Positions 25,163 through 32,867 of a DNA stretch of 64,000 nucleotides are shown piece after piece. Location: NCBI RefSeq assembly GCF_014023125.1, contig NZ_CP048914.1, positions 124,001-188,000 on the forward strand, written 5' to 3'. Numbering within the stretch: the stretch's first letter is position 1; every line of letters begins with the position of its first letter. Made by a program: the position numbers and the translations under genes. The notes beneath the pieces were generated by a model that saw nothing but the letters and a program-made list of their open reading frames with translations, made no database searches and was not told the origin of the DNA. Origin of the DNA: Candidatus Xianfuyuplasma coldseepsis (GTDB lineage Bacteria > Bacillota_I > Bacilli_A > Izemoplasmatales > Izemoplasmataceae).

Positions 25163-25201
25163 AAAAACACCTCACTGATATCATACCAGTGAGATGGTTG
25201 T

Positions 25202-25705
25202 TTATCGTTTTAACAGTTCTAAATACACGTAGTGTGTCGCATACACATCACTTAATGCTCGGTGCGCATCCTCGTTTTTAATATTGAAGATTCGGCATAA
25301 AGCTGCGAGTGAATAACTGCGTAATCCTTTGATTTTACTTCGAGCAAACCAGACCGTATCCTTCACCACAAATGGATTGAATTTTACAAAGTGTCGATCA
25401 AACTCACTTTGTAAAAATGGATAGTCAAATCGCTTTGCATTATGTCCTACCAAATACTCGGTATCCTTAATAAATTCATGGAAGCGATACAGGACTTCTC
25501 CGGGCAATTTCGCATCGGCAACCATGTTGTCATATATGTTGTTAATCGCGGATACATTCGCGGGAATTGGCACACCTGGATTGATTAACATGTTAAACTC
25601 TTCGATAACTTGACCACCCTCTACTTTTACTGCTCCAATTTCAATAATTCGGTCATTCCATGTATCCAGTCCAGTGGTCTCAATATCAAATACTACATAA
25701 CTCAT
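25202..25705 (-). CDS. DnaQ-like 3'-5' exonuclease
   Basis: DEDDh exonuclease of the Pol III epsilon/PolC proofreading type, 167 residues, standing alone without a polymerase domain. Catalytic residues appear as DIETTG near the N-terminus, NAKRFDYPFL in the middle and EDAHRALSDV near the end. ATG at 25703-25705 was chosen because AGGTG lies correctly upstream and the protein then starts MSYVVFDIETTGLD, as in relatives; the longer frame adds 12 unlikely residues. The role may be in repair or RNA/DNA end trimming. Confidence 0.88.
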   Translation of the reverse strand: MSYVVFDIETTGLDTWNDRIIEIGAVKVEGGQVIEEFNMLINPGVPIPANVSAINNIYDNMVADAKLPGEVLYRFHEFIKDTEYLVGHNAKRFDYPFLQSEFDRHFVKFNPFVVKDTVWFARSKIKGLRSYSLAALCRIFNIKNEDAHRALSDVYATHYVYLELLKR

Positions 25706-25786
25706 GCAAATCACCTCATTCCTATTGTACCACACATTCACACGTTTTTTTCATGTCCTATGGTATAATAGTTGTAGGTGATTTAT

Positions 25787-26680
25787 ATGAATACATTTGC
25801 GTTTCAAAACAAGAAGAAAAAGAACTATTTTGAAGGATGGTATTACCGCATTACTGATGCTGAGAACAACATCAATATTGCGGTTATTTTTGCATTGACG
25901 AAAGATAAAAAACACCCGCATAGTTTTATCCAGTTTTATGATGGTCATCAGAAAAAAGCGTATTATTATACGTTTGATATAAATGATTTTTACTATGATG
26001 ATGCCAATGATACTGTGCGGATCGGCCAAAATGAACTATCGGTGCATCATCTTTTGTTACATACCGATGATGTTCACATCGAAGCTACTAATCATGAAGT
26101 GGTACCATTGCAGATCTACAATGGACATCAAAGTGCGATGGGGTACTTATCGAATGCACCTTTAGAGTGTTTTCAAGAGGTTTTATTTATGACAAGTGAT
26201 GTGACTTTCACCCTCAACAATTCGCCCCATAAAGGTACTTCCTACATGGAGAAAACGTATGGAACTAATTTTCCATCGCAATGGATTTGGCTCCAAAGCA
26301 ACCATTCAAAAAACGGAAGTCTAATCAGTTTTAGTGTTGGCAAAGTACCAGTCTTATTTTTTGAAGTCAAAGGATTCTTCTTGATTCTAAACATCAATGG
26401 AAAGGAACAACGGTATGGATCGTATAATTTCTCAAAGATAAAAATCGATGCCGTCAGCGATACCCATACAACATTCAGTATTCGCAAAGGAACAACAACC
26501 ATTATTATCACGGCGAAAACAAATCATCCTGTTGAACTTGTTGGTCCACGAAAAAATGGAACCATGGATCTCGCCGTTCACGAATCTTTAAACGCTACCG
26601 CGACGATTAAAGTATTCAATCATAATGACATCATCTTCGAGGATGAGTATGAACATGTTGGATTGGAACTAATGTACTAA
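25787..26680 (+). CDS. Tocopherol cyclase-like protein
   Basis: Plus-strand gene of 297 residues. YFEGWYYRI near the N-terminus and SYMEKTYGTNFPSQWIWLQ in the middle match the tocopherol cyclase-like family (PF14249). Bacterial members outside phototrophs have no proven function, and tocopherol synthesis is not expected here; a lipid- or terpenoid-related role is only a guess. ATG at 25787 lies behind AGGTG; an upstream GTG is part of that site. A TATAAT box just upstream (about 25762) suggests its own promoter. It ends in a terminator shared with buk. Confidence 0.78.
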   Translation: MNTFAFQNKKKKNYFEGWYYRITDAENNINIAVIFALTKDKKHPHSFIQFYDGHQKKAYYYTFDINDFYYDDANDTVRIGQNELSVHHLLLHTDDVHIEATNHEVVPLQIYNGHQSAMGYLSNAPLECFQEVLFMTSDVTFTLNNSPHKGTSYMEKTYGTNFPSQWIWLQSNHSKNGSLISFSVGKVPVLFFEVKGFFLILNINGKEQRYGSYNFSKIKIDAVSDTHTTFSIRKGTTTIIITAKTNHPVELVGPRKNGTMDLAVHESLNATATIKVFNHNDIIFEDEYEHVGLELMY

Positions 26681-26707
26681 AAAAGCACTCAAACGAGTGC
26701 TTTTTTT
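26681..26707. terminator. Bidirectional terminator between the tocopherol cyclase-like gene and buk
   Basis: AAAAAGCACTC and GAGTGCTTTTTTT flank a short loop, giving T runs on both strands between two convergent genes. Confidence 0.92.
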
Positions 26708-27767
26708 AATACGTACGAATCGTAATCAATCCTTGTTCCAGTTGTTGTAAGTTGTAGTTTAATGCTTCCATTTCACCTTCACCAGGATAGACGATAATGT
26801 TTCCCATGTGTTCTAAATACTCCGTCAACGGGTTAATCACATCGTCATTATACGCCAATCCGCCCGTAAGAATAATCGCATCTAATTTACCTCTTGTAAC
26901 AGCGTAGAGTGCCCCAATTTCTTTCGCAATTTGATACACCATCGCTTTCATTACACGTTTGGCTAATACATGGCCATCAGCAATCATTTTACTGACTTCC
27001 ATCGCATCGTTTGTACCGAGGTACGATACAAGTCCTCCATATCCATGATTCAATTTCCTAAATTGTTCAATACTATATTGACCACCATAAGCTAATTCAT
27101 AGACGCTACCCACCGGTAGTCCACCGGTTCGTTCTGGTGTGAATGGGCCATCACCATCAAGGGCATTATTCACATCGGTGACCCGACCTTGTTTGTGTAA
27201 TCCAACACTAATTCCCCCACCTAAATGGGCGACAATCAACACCGATTGATCGTATGTTTTTTTGGTGGTTTCACAATATTTTTTGGCAACGGCTTTTTGA
27301 TTTAAAGCGTGCCACAAGGGACGTCGCTGAATCCCATTTAATCCTGATATCTTTGCGACACTACTCATCTCATCAACAACAACAGGATCGGCAATATAGG
27401 CTTTTTTATGAAATTGATCGGCGAACTCTTTTGCTAAAATACCTCCTAAATTAGAAGCATGTTCACCGTATTTACAAGTTGCCATATCGGTAACCATCTG
27501 GGCATTTACTTCATAGATTCCGGATTTTACTGGTTTCATTAATCCACCCCGACCAATGAATCCATCAATTTCTTCGATTGGTATTTCACAAGAATCTAAG
27601 AAGGTTTGAATCATTTGTTTTCGAAATGGTAGTTGTTCAATCAACTCATCAAATTTTTTCAAATCTTTTGCACGGTGTCTTATGGTTTCCTTACAGACCT
27701 TTTTGTCGCCGTCAAATACGGCAACTTTAGTCGAAGTACTTCCCGGATTTATAACGAGTGTTTTCAT
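26706..27767 (-). CDS. buk: Butyrate kinase
   Basis: Converts butyryl- or branched acyl-phosphate and ADP to the free acid and ATP. ASKHA-fold protein of 353 residues with the N-terminal phosphate loop NPGSTSTKVAVFDG, AHLGGGISVGLH in the middle and TGGLAYN near the end. It overlaps the end of ptb (ATGA) and is the last gene of an operon that starts with a 2-oxoacid:ferredoxin oxidoreductase. That context favours isobutyrate, isovalerate or 2-methylbutyrate as products, with butyrate from lysine as another possible source. Confidence 0.96.
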   Translation of the reverse strand: MKTLVINPGSTSTKVAVFDGDKKVCKETIRHRAKDLKKFDELIEQLPFRKQMIQTFLDSCEIPIEEIDGFIGRGGLMKPVKSGIYEVNAQMVTDMATCKYGEHASNLGGILAKEFADQFHKKAYIADPVVVDEMSSVAKISGLNGIQRRPLWHALNQKAVAKKYCETTKKTYDQSVLIVAHLGGGISVGLHKQGRVTDVNNALDGDGPFTPERTGGLPVGSVYELAYGGQYSIEQFRKLNHGYGGLVSYLGTNDAMEVSKMIADGHVLAKRVMKAMVYQIAKEIGALYAVTRGKLDAIILTGGLAYNDDVINPLTEYLEHMGNIIVYPGEGEMEALNYNLQQLEQGLITIRTY

Positions 27768-28663
27768 AGAATATCCGTACTGACCACAGCAAGTGCAATC
27801 GAATATAATTTGGATTTATATGAGTCACTTCTTGATGTTAGAACAATCGGGTTGGATGCTCCTAAAATGATACCTACTGGTGTCGAATTTGCAAAGAATG
27901 TTGTCGATTTATAAAAGGTATTCCCTGCTTCGATATTGGGGAAAATCAATACATCTGCATCCCCAGCAACCACGTGCTTAATGCCTTTTGTTTCAGCTGC
28001 TTCATGACTAACGGCAATGTCGATGCTCATCGGTCCACCGATGTAAAAACGTTCATCATCACGTAGTTGTTCGACAATGTTTTTTGCTTCGACGGTAGAT
28101 TGAATTTCTTCATGTACCGTTTCAAACGCACTAACAAGTGCAATTTTCGGTTTAAAGATACCTAAGCTCGTGACGAATTCGAGGGTGTTATTGATGATTT
28201 TGATTTTCTCCTCTTCATTAGGAGAAATATTGAATGCCGCATCACTGATAAATAGTAATTTGTGATAGGCTGGAATATCAATAACACCAAGATGACTTAA
28301 AAAATCACCTGTGAGTAACCCGTGTTCTTTGTCGTGCACTTCATCGAGTAGTGTAATGGTATCGATGAGGCCTTTCATTAGAATCGAGTTTTCTTGTTTG
28401 CTGACGAGTTTTACACTCATCAACGCTGCATCTTTTTTATCCTTTGCATTATATATTTCATATCCTGCTTTACTGATACCCAGTTCCATAAATAGATCGA
28501 GAATTTTCTTCTTATCTCCGACCAAAACAGGTCGAATTAATCCCATTTGAAAGGCATCATTAATGGCGATTAAAATCGAGGTGTCTTCGGGACTGGCTAC
28601 AATCAAATCTTTTGTTTCGAGACTTCTGGCGTAATCGACAACTTGTGTGAAATTTCGAAACAT
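27764..28663 (-). CDS. ptb: Phosphate butyryltransferase
   Basis: Transfers an acyl group from CoA to phosphate, feeding butyrate kinase. The 299-residue protein matches the Pta/Ptb family, with ISDAAFNISPNEEEK, GGPMSIDIAVS and the C-terminal GASNPIVLTSRSD. ATG follows AGGGAG, and 13 bases separate it from the oxidoreductase gamma gene. Context points to branched-chain acyl-CoA as main substrate, but the family is broad enough that butyryl-CoA cannot be excluded. Confidence 0.95.
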   Translation of the reverse strand: MFRNFTQVVDYARSLETKDLIVASPEDTSILIAINDAFQMGLIRPVLVGDKKKILDLFMELGISKAGYEIYNAKDKKDAALMSVKLVSKQENSILMKGLIDTITLLDEVHDKEHGLLTGDFLSHLGVIDIPAYHKLLFISDAAFNISPNEEEKIKIINNTLEFVTSLGIFKPKIALVSAFETVHEEIQSTVEAKNIVEQLRDDERFYIGGPMSIDIAVSHEAAETKGIKHVVAGDADVLIFPNIEAGNTFYKSTTFFANSTPVGIILGASNPIVLTSRSDSYKSKLYSIALAVVSTDIL

Positions 28664-28676
28664 ATCATCATCTCCC

Positions 28677-29219
28677 TTACTGGATTACGGCGTTTTTACC
28701 GACTTCTAGTGCTTGTCGATTGATGTCAATTAATTTTGCTTTAGTACCGGTAAACTTGTGTTCTAATACACTGATTACATCATCAAAGGTAAAGATTTTG
28801 GTGATGGCTAAGTACGCGCCCAACATGACCATGTTGGCGACTTTCAAGTTCCCGAGTTGTAACGCTAGATCATTCGCAGGAACCTGATATATTGTAACAT
28901 CGTCGCGATAGGCTTCATCAATCACTAAACTGGAATTCACAAAACAGAGACCGCCTTGTTTCAGTTTTGGTTGGAATTTCGCCAAGGATGGTTTATTCAT
29001 AATAATGATCGAGTCCGGTGTGGAAATAACAGGACTATTTACATATTCTTCACTAATGGTAACACTGCAGTTGGCAGTTCCTCCACGGGTTTCTGGACCA
29101 TAGGATGGAAACCATAACGTATTCACATCTTTTTCGGTGGCACAGTACGATAGGATTTGTCCCATCAACATCACACCTTGCCCACCAAAACCGGCAATAA
29201 TCACTTTTTCGTTAATCAT
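28677..29219 (-). CDS. vorC: 2-oxoacid:ferredoxin oxidoreductase, gamma subunit
   Basis: CoA/nucleotide-binding domain subunit of a four-subunit 2-oxoacid:ferredoxin oxidoreductase. The 180-residue protein starts with IAGFGGQGVMLMGQIL, the family signature, and shows FPSYGPETRGGTANC, where a substrate-contacting arginine lies. It overlaps the TPP subunit by eight bases. Similar subunits occur in 2-oxoglutarate (Kor) enzymes; assignment to a branched-chain (Vor) enzyme rests on the adjoining ptb-buk genes. Confidence 0.92.
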   Translation of the reverse strand: MINEKVIIAGFGGQGVMLMGQILSYCATEKDVNTLWFPSYGPETRGGTANCSVTISEEYVNSPVISTPDSIIIMNKPSLAKFQPKLKQGGLCFVNSSLVIDEAYRDDVTIYQVPANDLALQLGNLKVANMVMLGAYLAITKIFTFDDVISVLEHKFTGTKAKLIDINRQALEVGKNAVIQ

Positions 29220-29979
29220 TGGCTTGTTCCTCCTTTGTCCGATCTTTATAGACCCCTAAAGGATAATACGGAATCATGTGTTCAACCGCCCAATCGACGG
29301 CATCTTTTGGTGTCATACCCCAGTTTACGGGACAGGTTGATACAAATTCGATTAAACTGAATCCTTGTTTTTTATCTTGAATATCAAATGCTTTCTTCAA
29401 GGCTTTTTTCGCTTTGTTTACATGTTGTGGATTGTGAACACTAACGCGTTCTACATAAGTTGCACCCGGAATGGTTGCCATCATTTCACTAATTTTCAGA
29501 GGCAATCCTGTTTCTTTTGCATCGCGTCCATCCGGTGATGTCGTGGTTTTTTGGCCAATCAATGTTGTTGGAGCCATTTGTCCACCCGTCATTCCATAGA
29601 TGGCATTATTGACAAAGATAATCGTAATGTTTTCACTGCGGTGGGCTGCATGGATGGCTTCGGCAATTCCGATACTAGCCAAATCTCCATCCCCTTGATA
29701 GGTAAATAGGATTGCATTGTCGCGAACGCGTTTGATTCCTGTTGCAACTGCTGGTGCTCGTCCATGCGCAACTTGAACCATGTCGCAGGAAAAGAAATCG
29801 TAGTTTAACGCACTACAACCAACACTACTGATTCCAATAGATCGTTCCAATAACCCCAGTTCTTCCAAACTTTGGGCGACTAATTTATGAATGATTCCAT
29901 GGGTACAACCGGGACAATAGGTTAATGGTACATCGGTTAACCCTGCACTCTTTTGATATACAATTTTACTTGTTGGCAT
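29212..29979 (-). CDS. vorA: 2-oxoacid:ferredoxin oxidoreductase, thiamine diphosphate subunit
   Basis: Binds thiamine diphosphate and carries the iron-sulfur cluster near it. Visible are CPGCTHGIIHKL, where two cluster cysteines lie, and the TPP/magnesium motif GDGDLASIGIAEAIHAAHR ending with NNAIYGMTGGQ. Length 255 residues is normal for the beta subunit. ATG follows GGAGGTG. The alpha gene overlaps it by one base. Decarboxylation of the 2-oxoacid occurs here, with electrons passing to ferredoxin via VorD. Confidence 0.94.
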   Translation of the reverse strand: MPTSKIVYQKSAGLTDVPLTYCPGCTHGIIHKLVAQSLEELGLLERSIGISSVGCSALNYDFFSCDMVQVAHGRAPAVATGIKRVRDNAILFTYQGDGDLASIGIAEAIHAAHRSENITIIFVNNAIYGMTGGQMAPTTLIGQKTTTSPDGRDAKETGLPLKISEMMATIPGATYVERVSVHNPQHVNKAKKALKKAFDIQDKKQGFSLIEFVSTCPVNWGMTPKDAVDWAVEHMIPYYPLGVYKDRTKEEQAND

Positions 29980-31046
29980 TATTTTGCACCTCCAACAATA
30001 TTCATAACCTGTTCAACAATTTCTTCAGCTTCTGGGACAACGCCTCCAACACGTCCATAGAAATGAACGTTATGACGGAACTGATCGGCAAGACGAACAT
30101 CATCCACCATTTGTCCTGTATTCATTTCAACAACCAAAATGTCTTGTACCTTTTGAGGAATCTCCTCAAATGCTTTGGTTGGGAATGGGAAAATCGTAAT
30201 GGGTCGGATAATACCGCATTCAATCCCATTTTCTTTTAAGATTTCCACGCTTGTACGGGCAATTCGCGAGGTCGATCCAAATGCACAAATCACGACTTCA
30301 GCCTTGTCCATGTTGATCATTTCATAGCGTTGATGATCGCGTTTCATCTCATCGTATTTTGCTTTTAATTTTAGATTATGCTGTTCTAGAACCAACGGAT
30401 CCAGGTATAAACTATTGACAATGTTTTTCTCCCGTCCGTTTGAACGATTTCCATCCGCTGCCCATGTTTTGGGTTCTAGTGTCCATTTTGGAACGTCGTG
30501 ATCAAAATCAACAGGCTCCATCATTTGGCCAATCAAACCATCTACGGCAATCATTACCGGATTACGGAAATAATCGGCAATATCAAAGGATTCTTTGATC
30601 AAATCAACAGCTTCTTGTAGGCTTTCTGGTGCTAAACTATACAGGTAGTAATCCCCATTTCCACCACCACGAGTGATTTGTTTATAATCTCCTTGTGATG
30701 GTTGGATACCACCAAGACCAGGTCCGCCACGCATAACATTGATAATGACAGCAGGTAATTCGGAACCAGCGATATAACTAATGCCTTCTTGTTTCAAGGC
30801 AATACCTGGACTACTCGAACTTGTCAAAACCCGAGCACCAGCCGCGGCTGCTCCATAGACCATATTGATTGCAGCAACTTCGCTTTCGCTCTGGACAAAC
30901 ACCCGATCATTCTCATGCATATGCTTACTCATGTATTCGGGAAGCTCATTTTGAGGGGTGATAGGATATCCATAGAATGCCTCACAACCCGCCTTAATTG
31001 CGGCAAGAGCCATTGCTTCATTCCCTTTCATTAATACTTTAGCCAT
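29979..31046 (-). CDS. vorB: 2-oxoacid:ferredoxin oxidoreductase, alpha subunit (VorB type)
   Basis: Pyrimidine-binding and transketolase C-terminal domains of the oxidoreductase. The 355-residue product starts MAKVLMKGNEAMALAAIKAG and contains YGYPITPQNEL and SSSPGIALKQEGISYIAG. An upstream in-frame methionine 27 codons earlier is inside the ferredoxin gene and lacks a ribosome site; ATG at 31044-31046 is behind GGAGG, and shares a base with the VorD stop (TAATG). The subunit set matches the 3-methyl-2-oxobutanoate dehydrogenase (VorABCD) pattern. Confidence 0.94.
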   Translation of the reverse strand: MAKVLMKGNEAMALAAIKAGCEAFYGYPITPQNELPEYMSKHMHENDRVFVQSESEVAAINMVYGAAAAGARVLTSSSSPGIALKQEGISYIAGSELPAVIINVMRGGPGLGGIQPSQGDYKQITRGGGNGDYYLYSLAPESLQEAVDLIKESFDIADYFRNPVMIAVDGLIGQMMEPVDFDHDVPKWTLEPKTWAADGNRSNGREKNIVNSLYLDPLVLEQHNLKLKAKYDEMKRDHQRYEMINMDKAEVVICAFGSTSRIARTSVEILKENGIECGIIRPITIFPFPTKAFEEIPQKVQDILVVEMNTGQMVDDVRLADQFRHNVHFYGRVGGVVPEAEEIVEQVMNIVGGAK

Positions 31047-31276
31047 TATCTCGCCTCCTTGATAAACCGCTCTACGGTAATAACAGAATCCGGACACATC
31101 GTCGCACAGAAACCACAGGCGATGCACTTATCGGGATCGGTAACCATGAGTGGTGTATATCCTTTCTTGTTGGTTCTGGATTCATCCAATTGTAAGATGT
31201 TTACGGGGCAATAAAACGTGCACAAACTGCATCCTTTGCAAACATCTTCTGCAATAATAATTCGACCTTTTGCCAT
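31046..31276 (-). CDS. vorD: 2-oxoacid:ferredoxin oxidoreductase, ferredoxin-like delta subunit
   Basis: A 76-residue protein with two 4Fe-4S sites: CKGCSLCTFYCPV and CIACGFCATMCPD. It carries electrons from the thiamine centre to free ferredoxin. It sits between the P-loop ATPase gene and vorB, with the overlapping TAATG junction suggesting coupled translation. Confidence 0.95.
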   Translation of the reverse strand: MAKGRIIIAEDVCKGCSLCTFYCPVNILQLDESRTNKKGYTPLMVTDPDKCIACGFCATMCPDSVITVERFIKEAR

Positions 31277-31286
31277 ATTCGTCCTC

Positions 31287-31940
31287 CTATAGCCATTTTT
31301 GCGCTACTAAGCGCTCTATTATAATCGTCTCTCCTGCGAAGGAGCGGGTAATTCCCGTAGTTTTTTCAACCGTAGTGTAGACAATTGGGATGTGTAACGT
31401 GTCACTCACTTCGTTGCATAGAGTTTCCCCATCCAAAATATCCTCCACCGTTGTATGTTGCATCAAATTGGTATTGTTTATCAAACCGGTAACGTTTAAC
31501 TGCGCTTCACTTTCCAGTTCTTTGATCGCATTGATAACTTTTTTTGCTGAATCATTTTCCGGTCGATATTTATTAACAACATACAAGAAGTCGATATCAT
31601 CCGTTGTCTTAATCCGATCACGAAACTGAATCAAGACACGTCCTCCGTTTTTCGTTCCCCCTAAATCGTATATTGCGCGAATTGTTGGGTTCACAAACGG
31701 TACCGCTGCTTCACCGGATACATAGGGCATGTCACTATTGAGTTTTCCTTTAATTGTCGACTCAATCACATGGATTCCGCGTTCTTCAAACTCAGCGGTT
31801 AATGCTCGACTACGAAAATAAGGATTGATGATGTCTAGATCTACAATCGTATCAATACCTTTTTGAAATGCCAAATTGGTACTTATCTCGCTCTTCCCGC
31901 TTCCATAATGTCCTGCTATAATGGTAATTCGTTTCATCAT
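31287..31940 (-). CDS. P-loop ATPase of the 2-oxoacid oxidoreductase operon
   Basis: A 217-residue protein with a Walker A motif GHYGSGKSEISTNLA and DLDIINPYFRSR resembling the switch region of MinD/ParA/CobQ-type ATPases. It is the first gene of the vor-ptb-buk operon, ten bases before vorD. Similar ATPases sit beside 2-oxoacid oxidoreductase genes in other anaerobes, but their job is not established; assembly or maturation of the FeS enzyme is a reasonable guess. It begins with two ATG codons behind GGTGG; the first is used here. Confidence 0.8.
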   Translation of the reverse strand: MMKRITIIAGHYGSGKSEISTNLAFQKGIDTIVDLDIINPYFRSRALTAEFEERGIHVIESTIKGKLNSDMPYVSGEAAVPFVNPTIRAIYDLGGTKNGGRVLIQFRDRIKTTDDIDFLYVVNKYRPENDSAKKVINAIKELESEAQLNVTGLINNTNLMQHTTVEDILDGETLCNEVSDTLHIPIVYTTVEKTTGITRSFAGETIIIERLVAQKWL

Positions 31941-31984
31941 TCCACCTACACAAAAAAAATCAGGAAATTTAGTATCCTATCATT

Positions 31985-32017
31985 GGTGCAAGAATGAAAG
32001 CGTTTTTACACCAACGT
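31985..32017 (-). promoter_or_regulatory. CcpA-like cre site inside an inverted repeat, vor operon leader
   Basis: On plus, ATGAAAGCGTTTTTA at 31994-32008 fits the cre consensus WTGNAANCGNWWNCA except T for C at position 14. It is flanked by a nine-base inverted repeat TTGGTGTAA / TTGCACCAA. It lies just after the predicted transcription start, a position expected to block transcription when CcpA binds. Confidence 0.55.
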
Positions 32018-32018
32018 T

Positions 32019-32047
32019 ATTATACCAAATATAACGTGTATATTCAA
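32019..32047 (-). promoter_or_regulatory. Promoter of the vor-ptb-buk operon
   Basis: TTGAAT (32042-32047), 17-base spacer, TATAAT (32019-32024) on the minus strand, about 80 bases upstream of the first gene. Confidence 0.8.
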
Positions 32048-32087
32048 CACGCGAACCGGATTTTTAACATTTTTCTACTTAAATACA

Positions 32088-32111
32088 AAATGGCTTTACT
32101 AAGCCATTTAT
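32088..32111 (-). terminator. Terminator after the Pr6Pr-like membrane gene
   Basis: AATGGCTTAGTAAAGCCATT followed by TTG on the minus strand, about 30 bases past the stop codon. The T run is short. Confidence 0.55.
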
Positions 32112-32137
32112 TATTATGAAAACAATGTAAAAACCGA

Positions 32138-32737
32138 TTATCTTCGTGAAACTATTTTCACAAGAAAAATAGACAACACCAAATGAACCCCAATTAGAAT
32201 CACAATCATACTGATTAATCCAACGATTCCAACATCGGTAACTTGGAAAAACGGATACAAATAATCATTGGTAATCAATCCATGGGTTAGTACAAATATC
32301 AAGTACAAAATGGGATAGATAAACCAGCTAATAATATCTTTTTGTTCAAAGAGATATTGTTTGCGGTAATAGATATAATAAGCAACGATAACAATGGGAT
32401 TGATGTAATGTAAACAAGCATTTCCAATCATATCCAATACACTTTGATCGTACGTTCCCTCAAGAAGAATCGCATAAATTACAAATGTAATCGTCTCGTA
32501 TATCACAATACCACCAAGAAAATGATCAAAGGATTGCGATCGCATTTGCAGTCGCATGGAGTACATCATCCAAAAATACGTTACGGCGAGGACACTCGTT
32601 ACTATCGTAAAATACTTAAATAATCGCACTGCACCAAGCGGATTGGTGAGTTCGCTAAAGAACGCATCATCGATAAAATAGGACAACAATCCTACGGTTC
32701 CAATAATTACAATACCTAATTGCCACCATCGTTTCAT
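32138..32737 (-). CDS. Pr6Pr-like six-helix membrane protein
   Basis: A 199-residue protein with six predicted membrane helices, resembling the Pr6Pr family: FKYFTIVTSVLAVTYF near the N-terminus, LHYINPIVIVAYYIYY in the middle and LTHGLITNDYLYPFF toward the end. No biochemical role is established for the bacterial members. I use the ATG at 32735-32737 behind GGTGA rather than the GTG three codons upstream. The gene is alone, with an apparent -10 element (TATTATA region) upstream. Confidence 0.75.
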   Translation of the reverse strand: MKRWWQLGIVIIGTVGLLSYFIDDAFFSELTNPLGAVRLFKYFTIVTSVLAVTYFWMMYSMRLQMRSQSFDHFLGGIVIYETITFVIYAILLEGTYDQSVLDMIGNACLHYINPIVIVAYYIYYRKQYLFEQKDIISWFIYPILYLIFVLTHGLITNDYLYPFFQVTDVGIVGLISMIVILIGVHLVLSIFLVKIVSRR

Positions 32738-32867
32738 ATTTATCACCGCTTATATTATAGCACACGAAATGGCTTCTATAAACGATATATCGCGTTTAGA
32801 ACTAAATTTTAGTAAAATCCATTAAAATACAAAAACGTCTGCAAACATTTGTCTACAGACGTTTATT

